43,975 nucleotides of DNA, taken from assembly GCA_017504995.1 (NCBI GenBank), contig JAFVQC010000071.1:1-43975 (forward strand), read 5' to 3'. A program made the translations under genes and the position numbers. Position 1 is the stretch's first letter, and each line of letters opens with the position of its first letter. This DNA comes from Clostridia bacterium. Lineage in GTDB: Bacteria; Bacillota; Clostridia; Oscillospirales; CAG-272. Positions 7,821 through 14,757 of the stretch are shown here, in pieces. Under the pieces are notes generated by a model, which was not told the origin of the DNA, ran no database searches, and was given only the letters and a program-made list of their open reading frames with translations.

Positions 7821-9239
7821 TCATTTCTTTTTCAAATTCTCGCCAAGGCAATCAAAGACTCGATACACGTCGCCTGCGCCCATGATCACCACCGCGTCTC
7901 GCTCCCCCACCTCGGAAAGAAGCGTTTCCGCTGCTGCTTGTGGCGTTCCGCAATAGGTCGCCTTCTCGCCGATCTTCTCCGCAAGCAAAGCCGAGCTGAC
8001 ACCAAGGGTATTCGTCTCTCTCGCGGCGTAGATATCCACGAGAAGCGCCCGATCTGCCACCCCCAGCGCCGACACGAAGTCGTCAAACAGCGCGTGTGTT
8101 CTGGAATAGGTATGGGGCTGATACACGCAAAACAGCCGTCCGCCCTCCATGGGCAAGCCCAAGGCACCCGAAAGCGTGGCGCGGATCTCGGTGGGGTGGT
8201 GACCGTAGTCGTCGTACACAACGGCGCCGTTGAGGCTTCCCTTTCGTTCCATGCGCCGGCAAGCGCCGCCGAAGTGGGAAAGTCCCATCTCAATTTCCTC
8301 TGCCGACAGACCGCACAGACGGCAGACTGCCACCGTGGCAAGGGCGTTATAAATATGATGATATCCCGTCACGGCAAGGGATATGCGGCAAAAGAGCTTA
8401 CCCTCCGCTAACACGTCGAAGGAATATGCGCCTCGGCATTCGTGTAGGTTCACCGCGCGAAGACAGGCGTCCTCGTTTTCGATGCCAAAGGTGATCTTCG
8501 TTCCCGCATAGTCCCGCAAAGCAAAAAGGACGTCGGCGTCATCGGCGTTACAGACCGCAAAGCCGTCCTTTCCCGTCAGATCAGCATACCGTCGGTAGGA
8601 GGAACGGATCTGCTCCATGCTTTTGAAGTAGTCCACGTGATCCATCTCAATGTTGAGGATCACCGCCACCGTGGGGTTAAAATCCAAGAAAGAGTCCATG
8701 TATTCGCAGGCTTCAAACACGAAATTTTCTTCGTTCCCTACGTGATACGCCCCTCCCATCACCGAAAGCTCCGCCCCAGAAAGCACCGTAGGCTCGACGC
8801 CTGCCTCCAGCAAGGTCTGCGCGCACATGGACGTACAGGAGCTTTTTCCGTGCATACCCGCAATGCCGATCCGACGGCGGTAGCCCGTCATAATATAGCC
8901 AAGATAATCAGATCTGGAAATGCAAGGAATTCCTCGCTCCAAGGCGGCTTGATATTCGGGATTGTCGGGAGCAATGGCAACGGTATAGACCACCGCGTCA
9001 TAGTCCTCCGTCTGTTCCCTTCGATGTCCGTAAAACACCTTGATCCCAGCCGCGGCAAGTCGTTCTGTCAGCGCGGTGGGAGCGCGGTCAGATCCGCCTA
9101 TTCGATAACCGCGCTTTTGGGAAATGAGTGCCAGAGAGGACATATTGATGCCACCGATCCCGATAAAATAAATGCTCTTACAATCCCGAAGCATCTCTCC
9201 GATCCGATGAGCGCCGTAATGGGTATTTTCCGTTGCCAT
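7821..9239 (-). CDS. murC: UDP-N-acetylmuramate-L-alanine ligase
   Basis: MurC adds L-Ala to UDP-MurNAc, the first peptide step of peptidoglycan synthesis. The 472-residue protein has the N-terminal IYFIGIGGINMSSLA, a central ATP-binding domain with E-x-CEYMDSFL and NIEMDHVDYF, and the C-terminal YDDYGHHPTEI and YQPHTYSR. The P-loop reads GMHGKSSC (128-135) rather than the common GTHGKTTT; it still satisfies GxxGK(S/T). The start has an AAGGAGAGAGG box. Position upstream of the methyltransferase and hslO suggests a three-gene operon. The paired Mur-ligase features make MurC, not MurD/E/F, the clear call. Confidence 0.95.
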   Translation of the reverse strand: MATENTHYGAHRIGEMLRDCKSIYFIGIGGINMSSLALISQKRGYRIGGSDRAPTALTERLAAAGIKVFYGHRREQTEDYDAVVYTVAIAPDNPEYQAALERGIPCISRSDYLGYIMTGYRRRIGIAGMHGKSSCTSMCAQTLLEAGVEPTVLSGAELSVMGGAYHVGNEENFVFEACEYMDSFLDFNPTVAVILNIEMDHVDYFKSMEQIRSSYRRYADLTGKDGFAVCNADDADVLFALRDYAGTKITFGIENEDACLRAVNLHECRGAYSFDVLAEGKLFCRISLAVTGYHHIYNALATVAVCRLCGLSAEEIEMGLSHFGGACRRMERKGSLNGAVVYDDYGHHPTEIRATLSGALGLPMEGGRLFCVYQPHTYSRTHALFDDFVSALGVADRALLVDIYAARETNTLGVSSALLAEKIGEKATYCGTPQAAAETLLSEVGERDAVVIMGAGDVYRVFDCLGENLKKK

Positions 9240-9362
9240 CTCCTCTCTCCTTTCAAAAAACGATTTTTTCGTCGAAGAAATCCGACTTTCTCCGAATCCT
9301 CGGTAAGACGGTCGCTTTTTTGGTTATTTTTCGAATTTCTTCACAAAAAAAACTTAAAACCA

Positions 9363-9393
9363 TTGTATAACCGTCAAATATATCATGTATAAT
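9363..9393 (+). promoter_or_regulatory. Probable spoVG promoter
   Basis: TATAAT at 9388-9393 with a weak -35 TTGTAT (9363-9368) at 19 bp. The long spacer and poor -35 suggest an activated promoter or another sigma factor; in Bacillus, spoVG uses sigma-H, but I see no clear sigma-H site. Confidence 0.5.
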
Positions 9394-9467
9394 AGTACCA
9401 GCAAGTTGAAAATTTATCCAATTGCAAAAAAGAAGTTTATCAAACAACTCACACGGAGGTATCACAA

Positions 9468-9776
9468 ATGCAAATCACCGATATTAAGGTAAGAAAACTG
9501 TTTGACGAAGGTCCCATGAAAGCGATCGTATCGGTCACCTTTGACGGTCAGCTTGCGGTCCATGACGTAAAGGTTATCAACGCAAGGGACAAGTTCTTTA
9601 TCGTCATGCCCAGCAGAAAGAACGCCGACGAAACCTATCGGGATATCGTACATCCCATCAACGCGCAATTCCGCAATATGCTGGAAGAAAGGGTCATTGC
9701 CGCCTATCATGCGGAACGAGAAGCCGCCGAGGCAGAAAAGGCAAACGCGCCCCAAACGATGGAAGAACCCGTTTAA
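9468..9776 (+). CDS. spoVG: SpoVG regulator
   Basis: SpoVG is a small RNA/DNA-binding protein that affects septation, capsule and virulence genes in Gram-positive bacteria, whether or not they sporulate. The 102-residue protein shows the family core (MQITDIKVRKLF, MKAIVSVTFDG, LAVHDVKVI, FIVMPSRK, RDIVHPIN). The C-terminal tail after residue 82 is Ala/Glu-rich. GGAGG lies 11 bases before the ATG. The gene is monocistronic, between its own promoter and the terminator at 9790-9816, and divergent from murC. Confidence 0.95.
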   Translation: MQITDIKVRKLFDEGPMKAIVSVTFDGQLAVHDVKVINARDKFFIVMPSRKNADETYRDIVHPINAQFRNMLEERVIAAYHAEREAAEAEKANAPQTMEEPV

Positions 9777-9789
9777 CAGAAAAACGACG

Positions 9790-9816
9790 AGCTGTTGCGC
9801 TTGCGCAACAGCTTTT
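9790..9816 (+). terminator. Terminator of spoVG
   Basis: An 11-bp perfect stem (AGCTGTTGCGC/GCGCAACAGCT) is followed by TTTTTT. The opposite side lacks a T-run, so it acts mainly on the plus strand. Confidence 0.9.
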
Positions 9817-9832
9817 TTGTTTTAGAAAACCG

Positions 9833-10360
9833 TTACAACGCCCCGATGGAAAGCAAAATCCGTCCGTTTCGAATTTGAAGCAAGCCGTAGGAATGCCGTC
9901 CGTCTCTCGGCGCGCCGAGACTGCCGGGATTCATCACCCACATGGGACGGCGCAGGATCAAGCCGTCGGCATCATACCCCTCGGGAAGATATCGCTCCTC
10001 CGCCTCGTGGGTATGACCGTAGAGTAACACGTCAGCACCTCGCTCCGCCGCCGCGCGAACCGCGCAGTCGATCCCTGATTTCACGTTTCGCGTATGTCCG
10101 TGCATCATCATGACAGTATATTCGTCCAAACGCAGTAAAAGTTCCTCGGAATAAAAATATTCGCTTTGCGACGGGGAAAACCAATCGCAGTTTCCGCGCA
10201 CCCCCACAAACAGCCGACCGCCCTCACGGCAAGCAGAAAGCGATAGATCTCGAATACCGTCCCCGAGAAACAGCACGCCATCGGCATTTTTTTGAAGTCG
10301 CAAAGCCACCTCTGCCAAATCCCGCCGTCCGTGGATATCGGAAAACACCAAAAAGGTCAT
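9833..10360 (-). CDS. YfcE/MJ0936-type metallophosphoesterase
   Basis: A 175-residue calcineurin-like phosphodiesterase. The five metal-binding blocks are in order: FSDIHG (6-11), GDG, GNCDW, MHGHT and GHTH, with NPGS near the end. Family members hydrolyse phosphodiester model substrates; the natural substrate is not evident. Its ATG overlaps the stop of the lipid kinase gene by ATGA, with the ribosome binding site inside that gene, so the two are translationally coupled. Confidence 0.9.
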   Translation of the reverse strand: MTFLVFSDIHGRRDLAEVALRLQKNADGVLFLGDGIRDLSLSACREGGRLFVGVRGNCDWFSPSQSEYFYSEELLLRLDEYTVMMMHGHTRNVKSGIDCAVRAAAERGADVLLYGHTHEAEERYLPEGYDADGLILRRPMWVMNPGSLGAPRDGRHSYGLLQIRNGRILLSIGAL

Positions 10361-11352
10361 TGTACCTCCGCGCCCTCAGCAACCGCTTCCCGCGCTGTGT
10401 CCTGCTCGGCAGACTCTTCCGACTGCAAGAGCCAAGAGCCTGTGGGAACGAGGAAATTCAATGCCTTGGGGACAACCGACAGATGCAGCTCCTCTGCCGC
10501 CATCAGCTCTCCGTCCACACAAACGAAGATCTCCTTTTCAAAGCGCATATCCACTCGGCTGAATTTTTTGTTACAGAGAACCGACTCAAATTCGCTACCA
10601 AGATGCTCGCCTTTTTTATATTTACCGACCAAAGAAAGAAATTTCAGTCTGCCGATATCCTTGACCAGAATAGAGTCCAGCTTTCCGTCCCGCATAGAGC
10701 TTTTGGGATTGGAATAAAATCCGCCGCCGCAATAGCTTCCGTTTGCGTAGGTATTCAGCAAATACCGCTTGTCCTCTTCCTCACCGCCGTCAAAGGATTG
10801 CTTTGCCTTCACCCCCGGTTTGCGGAAAAGGGTGACGATAAGCCCCGCTATGTACGCCATTTTAGACGGAATCAAGGGTCTCTTTTTCAATTGGGCGGTC
10901 TTTACCACCACCTCGCAGTCAAATCCGATATTTACCATATTGATGGCGTAGCGATCGTTACATCGGATCAGATCCACCGCAAGGGGTTCTGCCTCCAGCT
11001 GCGCTCGTACGTCAAAGAATTTATCTCCAAAGGTAAAGTTCCGAACGAAATCGTTTCCCGTACCAACGGGAATCAAACCAACCGAGGCTCTTTCGGGGTG
11101 TTCCAGTCGCATCACGCCGTTGATAACCTCGCTAAGCGTTCCGTCGCCGCCGCAAGCGTAAAACCGATACGCCTCCTCGGGCGCGGCGTCTACCGTACGG
11201 ATCACGTAATCGGTAGCGTCTCCCACCCCTTTTGTCAAATACAGCTCCACCTCGGTATCGGTCTGCTTATAGCAAGCCTCGATATCCTCTTTCACTTGCT
11301 CTGCGCCCCAGCCCTTTCCCGCGGCAGGATTCAGAATAAAGCAATACTTCAT
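10357..11352 (-). CDS. Diacylglycerol/lipid kinase family protein
   Basis: A DagK/YegS-type lipid kinase, 331 residues from ATG 11350-11352, where MKYCFILNPAAGKG matches the family start. Motifs are NPAAGKG (8-14) and GGDGTLSEVINGV (68-80), followed by the beta-sandwich domain with GxGNDFVRNF. It would phosphorylate diacylglycerol or a related lipid at the membrane for phospholipid recycling. The frame continues 69 codons upstream but crosses the promoter at 11464-11492 and is not family-like, so that extension is rejected. It is transcribed with the downstream phosphoesterase. Confidence 0.9.
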   Translation of the reverse strand: MKYCFILNPAAGKGWGAEQVKEDIEACYKQTDTEVELYLTKGVGDATDYVIRTVDAAPEEAYRFYACGGDGTLSEVINGVMRLEHPERASVGLIPVGTGNDFVRNFTFGDKFFDVRAQLEAEPLAVDLIRCNDRYAINMVNIGFDCEVVVKTAQLKKRPLIPSKMAYIAGLIVTLFRKPGVKAKQSFDGGEEEDKRYLLNTYANGSYCGGGFYSNPKSSMRDGKLDSILVKDIGRLKFLSLVGKYKKGEHLGSEFESVLCNKKFSRVDMRFEKEIFVCVDGELMAAEELHLSVVPKALNFLVPTGSWLLQSEESAEQDTAREAVAEGAEVQ

Positions 11353-11463
11353 CTTCAAGCATCTCTCCTTCTCCGTTGTCACAAACGGATATTTTCCGAT
11401 TCTTCGGCATAAGATATATCGGATCCAGCATGAGCAATCTCTCAAAAAGTCACACTTTTTTAT

Positions 11464-11492
11464 ATTATACCACAAAAAACGCGCGTCGTCAA
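11464..11492 (-). promoter_or_regulatory. Promoter of the lipid kinase operon
   Basis: Minus strand TTGACG (11487-11492), 17 bp, TATAAT (11464-11469), with TGG directly before the -10. Confidence 0.85.
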
Positions 11493-11597
11493 TCCATAAA
11501 AAAAGCAGGTACCTTTTTTTTTCAAAAGCATATTCTGTTAGAGAAGAAAATTTTTTCATTTTTCTTGATTTCCATTTTCAAACAGGAGGATTCTCTC

Positions 11598-11822
11598 ATG
11601 CAAATCGACCGAGCAGCTTTGGATAAATTACTGGCTATGAACGACCGTCAGCTGAAGTCTATCATTCAACGATTGGCAAATGAAAGCGGCATCGATCCCT
11701 CGCAATTCAATATTGACCCTGCCAGCATCGAAAGCATTCGGAGCGCCCTGCGGAGCGCCACCGACGAGGATCTGAAGCAGGTTGCGGAGCAATACGAAGC
11801 CAATCGAAGAAAACGGGGGTAA
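11598..11822 (+). CDS. Small hypothetical protein, first gene of a three-gene set
   Basis: A 74-residue charged, helical protein (MQIDRAALDKLLAMNDRQLK...EQYEANRRKRG) with no cysteines, signal peptide or membrane segment. I do not recognise the family. The ATG at 11598 has an AGGAGG box 7 bases upstream; the longer in-frame extension lacks family-like sequence. It stops 6 bases before the next gene, so coupling is likely. The pattern D-x-L-x-x-I-x-R-L-A resembles small helix-bundle proteins that bind partners, but no function can be given. Confidence 0.75.
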   Translation: MQIDRAALDKLLAMNDRQLKSIIQRLANESGIDPSQFNIDPASIESIRSALRSATDEDLKQVAEQYEANRRKRG

Positions 11823-11828
11823 TCCCAT

Positions 11829-12236
11829 ATGGATCGTGAACAAACCACTTCCGAGTCCTCACGGGACCCCATCGCCAGCGCAATGGAACAGGTGTTGGCT
11901 CACCCTGAACTGATCTCTATGGTAGCATCGGCTTTGGGTGCGTCTCAAAAGAGTGCCGAAGAAAAAGAAGAACCCGAAGCCCCCCCTGCCGTTGCGACCG
12001 CGGCACAGTCCCCGACATCAAACAACGATCCCCCCTCGGAGATGCTTGCCGTCATGGCAAAGCTCTCCCCTTTGCTGTCGGGACTGTCCAAAGGATCGCT
12101 CGGCGCAAAGACGGACGACAGGCGCGCCTGCCTGCTCCGCGCCCTCAAGCCCTACGTCAGCGCGGGACGGAGAGAAGCCATCGATTACATGATCGGACTC
12201 TCTCAGGTTACCGATCTGCTCAAGCAATTGTCTTAA
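11829..12236 (+). CDS. Hypothetical protein with Pro/Ala-rich linker, second of the set
   Basis: A 135-residue protein with three parts: an N-terminal helix-rich segment (DPIASAMEQVLAHPELISMV), a low-complexity linker rich in Pro, Ala and Glu (about residues 40-72), and a C-terminal helical segment (LAVMAKLSPLLSGL... LLRALKPYVSAGRREAIDYM) ending LLKQLS. The C-terminal block 'RRxxLLRALKPYVSxxRREAIDxMI' looks like a conserved small module, but I cannot name it. It lies between the 74-residue and 130-residue genes with tiny gaps on both sides. Confidence 0.75.
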   Translation: MDREQTTSESSRDPIASAMEQVLAHPELISMVASALGASQKSAEEKEEPEAPPAVATAAQSPTSNNDPPSEMLAVMAKLSPLLSGLSKGSLGAKTDDRRACLLRALKPYVSAGRREAIDYMIGLSQVTDLLKQLS

Positions 12237-12246
12237 GGAGAACACC

Positions 12247-12639
12247 ATGTACGCACGACAAGGACCGCAAGGAAGATTTCCAAGAAATCTTCACGTTCCC
12301 CAAAATTATAGCGGAAACGCCTTCCGCAAAGAAGAACCCGTCATCGACGAGCCGTCCGACGTCGAAGCGGAAGAAGCGCTTCCCATACAGGAAGAACCGT
12401 CGATTTCCACCGAAGCACCGCCCGAAAGCCCGCCCCCTGCTGACGAAGCCTTGACGGCGGGACGCTTGTTCCCCTCCCCCGGCTTCAAGCTGGATCTGGG
12501 ACGTTTTTTTAAAGGAAAAAGAGGTCTTGGCATCGGCTTTGAGGAGATTTTGATCATCGGTCTGATCTTTCTCGTTGCCCAGGGAGACTCCGCGGACGAT
12601 CTAATCTTTCTTTTGTTACTACTGTTATTTATTCAATAA
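12247..12639 (+). CDS. Small protein with hydrophobic C-terminus, third of the set
   Basis: A 130-residue protein. Residues 1-75 are polar with many Pro and Glu; a basic-hydrophobic block follows (FKLDLGRFFKGKRGLGIGFEE), then two short very hydrophobic stretches (ILIIGLIFLVAQ and LIFLLLLLLFIQ) at the extreme C-terminus. This layout fits a tail-anchored or hairpin-inserted membrane protein with its N-terminus in the cytosol. AAGGAG precedes the ATG by 6 bases. The stop is followed by a strong terminator. Family not recognised. Confidence 0.75.
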   Translation: MYARQGPQGRFPRNLHVPQNYSGNAFRKEEPVIDEPSDVEAEEALPIQEEPSISTEAPPESPPPADEALTAGRLFPSPGFKLDLGRFFKGKRGLGIGFEEILIIGLIFLVAQGDSADDLIFLLLLLLFIQ

Positions 12640-12683
12640 CCGAAAAAAGCACTTGCAAAAGGCTACTTCTCATACGATCGTAA

Positions 12684-12724
12684 AACCCCGACAGATTTTT
12701 AGGTTCTGTCGGGGTTGTTTTTCT
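12684..12724 (+). terminator. Terminator after the three small genes
   Basis: A 12-bp perfect stem (AACCCCGACAGA/TCTGTCGGGGTT) with a 9-base loop, followed by GTTTTTCTTT. Confidence 0.85.
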
Positions 12725-12772
12725 TTGTATTGACCAATTGATGATTCCTTATCGTACCAACGCATTGGATTT

Positions 12773-12964
12773 TCACAGATGTATTAACCCGCGGATCATA
12801 TCGTCCAAGGTAGGGGAGGGGCTTGCTCCTCCCGCCTTCCCATGCAAAAATATGATTGCGTGAATATGGTCGGGCATAATGGCAAAATTTTCAACGGTTA
12901 CACTTAGGAACTGTTTTCGATCAACCGCAATTGCTCTTTTACGATCTCGCCGCGGGGTTTTCAT
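12773..12964 (-). pseudogene. Remnant of a REP-associated tyrosine (Y1, IS200-like) transposase
   Basis: The minus-strand frame reads DRKQFLSVTVENFAIMPDHIHAIIFLHGK and GGASPSPTLDDMIRG (given here in parts). MPDHIHAII is the HUH motif block of Y1/RAYT transposases, and the Asp-Arg-Lys-Gln segment resembles the stretch normally found far upstream of it, so an internal deletion is likely. Only about 63 codons remain of a usual 150-200, and the catalytic tyrosine region is gone. It sits inside a 25-bp inverted repeat. It is probably non-functional debris. Confidence 0.6.
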
Positions 12965-13002
12965 TTAACCATGATTTCGGGAGGAGCAAGCCCCTCCCCT
13001 AC
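12810..13002. repeat. 25-bp perfect inverted repeat around the transposase remnant
   Basis: The arms are 12810-12834 (begins GTAGGGGAGGGG, ends CTCCTCCCG) and 12978-13002 (its exact reverse complement). The left arm lies inside the transposase remnant. Such GC-rich palindromic units are typical partners of REP-associated transposases. Confidence 0.85.
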
Positions 13003-13091
13003 CGCGGAAGCGGTTGTTTTTTCGGTAGCCGTGAGATCAGCTTGGATTATTTCGGATATTATTATTTGGGTGTCAAGCATTTTTAAAAAAC

Positions 13092-13119
13092 GAACACAAG
13101 GAACCGTCCCCTGTGTTCC
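13092..13119. repeat. Palindromic repeat unit A with GGAACCGTCCCC core
   Basis: The imperfect palindrome begins GAACACA, ends TGTGTTCC and has AACCGTCCCC in the middle. The same unit occurs inverted at 13618-13646 and in variant form at 13136-13160. Confidence 0.8.
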
Positions 13120-13135
13120 TGCATTTTTTAATAAT

Positions 13136-13182
13136 GTCACAGAGAACCGTCCCCTGTGACATCCCCTGTGACACCCTGTAAC
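13136..13182. repeat. Palindromic repeat unit B and degenerate tandem copies
   Basis: GTCAC...AACCGTCCCC...GTGAC is a variant of unit A in which the outer arms read GTCAC instead of GAACAC. It is followed by two partial copies of CCCTGTGACA and CCCTGTAACA. Confidence 0.75.
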
Positions 13183-13204
13183 ATGACGGAGAAAGATCAT
13201 TTTT

Positions 13205-13594
13205 TCATTTTCTATCGTTAAGCATTTCCATGGTACCAAATATCAAAAGTAAAACAGTTAATATTATTGTACTATATACGGCAATGTATTGCAAGACAAA
13301 AAACGAAAGTGTATATTTGCAGACTGCCAATAATAAATAAACTAACGATATCAGTATGCTTAGCAACAGTATACACCCGATTGCCAGATTGCTGTAAAAT
13401 ATGGTGGGGTTGAGGCGTTTTTTAAAATCCACATAAAAATATTTTTTTATAAAAGAGGTTTTGTTTTTCTTATAGAATTTGTCAACATTTAATTTTGGTG
13501 TTTTATATCGTATTTTATATGATATTGTGAACTTTAAAAACCAAGGTATGACCGGAAACAAAATCATAATAAGATAAGCTGTGGATTGTTCCAT
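13205..13594 (-). CDS. Unrecognised AT-rich multi-pass membrane protein
   Basis: A 129-residue protein from ATG 13592-13594 (GGAGG 7 bases upstream). It has about three to four hydrophobic segments: 7-22, roughly 65-88 and 95-120, with a basic loop rich in Lys between (about 25-50). The coding region is clearly more AT-rich than its neighbours and uses A/T-ending codons. It is bounded by inverted copies of the GGGGACGGTTCC repeat, which suggests it arrived as a cassette. I do not recognise the family. Confidence 0.65.
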   Translation of the reverse strand: MEQSTAYLIMILFPVIPWFLKFTISYKIRYKTPKLNVDKFYKKNKTSFIKKYFYVDFKKRLNPTIFYSNLAIGCILLLSILISLVYLLLAVCKYTLSFFVLQYIAVYSTIILTVLLLIFGTMEMLNDRK

Positions 13595-13617
13595 ATAAAA
13601 CCTCCAAAACAAAAATT

Positions 13618-13646
13618 GGAACACAGGGGACGGTTCCCTGTGTTCC
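13618..13646. repeat. Palindromic repeat unit C, inverted relative to A and B
   Basis: GGAACACAGGGGACGGTTCC followed by CTGTGTTCC. It lies 5 bases beyond the stop of the next gene and closes the cassette that holds the AT-rich membrane gene. Confidence 0.85.
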
Positions 13647-13651
13647 AGACA

Positions 13652-13948
13652 TTATCCCGCGTACGCCTTTCCCGAGCGCACGCATTTACCGTCGATCACA
13701 AGGTCGGGTTCGCCCTTTTTGGGGAAGTCCACGATCGCCGCCATCTCGCCAAGGCGGAACACCTGATTGGTGCCGCGCAAGCCGAGGAAGCGGGTGCTGA
13801 TATCAAATTCCGTGCCGTCGATGGTGATCTTTGCCTTTCCCGTCAGCATGGAACAAACAAGCATCACCTCATGCGTAACTTCCTTTTCCTGTTCGGTCTC
13901 CTCGTCCGTAACTGTTTCGGGAATCCTCCAAGTATAGGTTTTTGCCAT
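13652..13948 (-). CDS. Small beta-rich protein, FAIM1-like pattern
   Basis: A 98-residue protein from ATG 13946-13948. The pattern W-x-I-P (residues 7-10), H-x-V, TGKAKITIDGTEF (36-48), F-x-G-L-R-G, FRLGEMAAIVDF and LVIDGKCV recalls the two-hairpin repeats of FAIM1-like domains, in which short beta strands surround IDG turns. This is a pattern judgement only. It follows the phosphopantetheinyl transferase gene by 44 bases and is probably co-transcribed with it. A longer upstream frame overlaps the transferase and is rejected. Confidence 0.7.
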   Translation of the reverse strand: MAKTYTWRIPETVTDEETEQEKEVTHEVMLVCSMLTGKAKITIDGTEFDISTRFLGLRGTNQVFRLGEMAAIVDFPKKGEPDLVIDGKCVRSGKAYAG

Positions 13949-13992
13949 TTTCTTTTCTCCTTTTCCGTTTTGATCATAGCCTCGCGCAAATC

Positions 13993-14664
13993 CTACGTCG
14001 CAGCCTTCTTTTCTCTTTTTTCTACCGTCAGCCCCTCTGCATGGCAAAGGAAGAAAACCTCGTCGATCTTCTCCGTGGCGCAAAGAGTCAGATAAGCTTG
14101 TCTGCCGTGATAAAGAACCGAATAGCTCTCGCAAAAGCAATCGCGGTTCTCCCTTCCCAAAAAACGAGCCAATTCCTCTCCCGCGCATTTGGTGGCGGCT
14201 TCTTTTTTCGTCCAAAGCCAAAAAAAGGCATCCGCCCCGTCCTCGGCATCTCTCATTGCTTGGCGTTCGGATTCCCCGAAAAATCGTTCGGAAAGTTCCA
14301 ATACCGCAAGACTCGGGCGAAGGAATTCCAGATCCACTCCCAAAGAAACGTTGCCTTCTCCCAAAACCGCTACCGCCAAGGAGGCGGAGTGAGAAATGCT
14401 GAAGGGCAGAAAAGAAGCGTTTTCAAAACACGGCTTTCCCACCTCGCTTCGAACAATCGTCATCGGCGCAATTTCTCGTTGCGCCAGCAATTCCTTCAGA
14501 GCAAGCAGTCCGCCAAGGCTCTGCTTGAGGGCAACGAGGTTCTTCTTTGCCGACAGCCTGTCAATCTCAGTCTGCCCGATGGGCAACGACCGCACAAGGG
14601 TATTCAATTGCTCTCTTTCGTCAGGAAGCCCATCGATATCCATCAGGCAAACGGACAATTTCAT
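13993..14664 (-). CDS. 4'-phosphopantetheinyl transferase, Sfp/AcpT type
   Basis: This enzyme moves 4'-phosphopantetheine from CoA to a serine of carrier proteins. The 223-residue protein has GKPCF (76-80), FSISHS (88-93), the magnesium-binding GVDLE (109-113) and WTKKEAATK (151-159), the expected motif order of the two-lobed Sfp family. No polyketide or non-ribosomal peptide genes are in the window, so it may serve the housekeeping acyl carrier protein or a distant cluster. AAAGGA precedes the ATG. Confidence 0.9.
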   Translation of the reverse strand: MKLSVCLMDIDGLPDEREQLNTLVRSLPIGQTEIDRLSAKKNLVALKQSLGGLLALKELLAQREIAPMTIVRSEVGKPCFENASFLPFSISHSASLAVAVLGEGNVSLGVDLEFLRPSLAVLELSERFFGESERQAMRDAEDGADAFFWLWTKKEAATKCAGEELARFLGRENRDCFCESYSVLYHGRQAYLTLCATEKIDEVFFLCHAEGLTVEKREKKAAT

Positions 14665-14702
14665 AACGGATTCCTTTTTCTTTTATTACTTTTAATACCC
14701 CA

Positions 14703-14730
14703 ATTATACCATTTCCCATACAAAAGTCAA
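14703..14730 (-). promoter_or_regulatory. Promoter of the phosphopantetheinyl transferase operon
   Basis: Minus strand TTGACT (14725-14730), 16 bp, TATAAT (14703-14708), with TGG before the -10. Confidence 0.75.
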
Positions 14731-14757
14731 GTGGTTTTCGGAAAATATTTTTCTTTT

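Noticed and set aside
12961-13239. 92-codon minus-strand frame containing repeat units A and B
   Set aside because: It reads through palindromic repeats with no protein-like sequence and no ribosome binding site.
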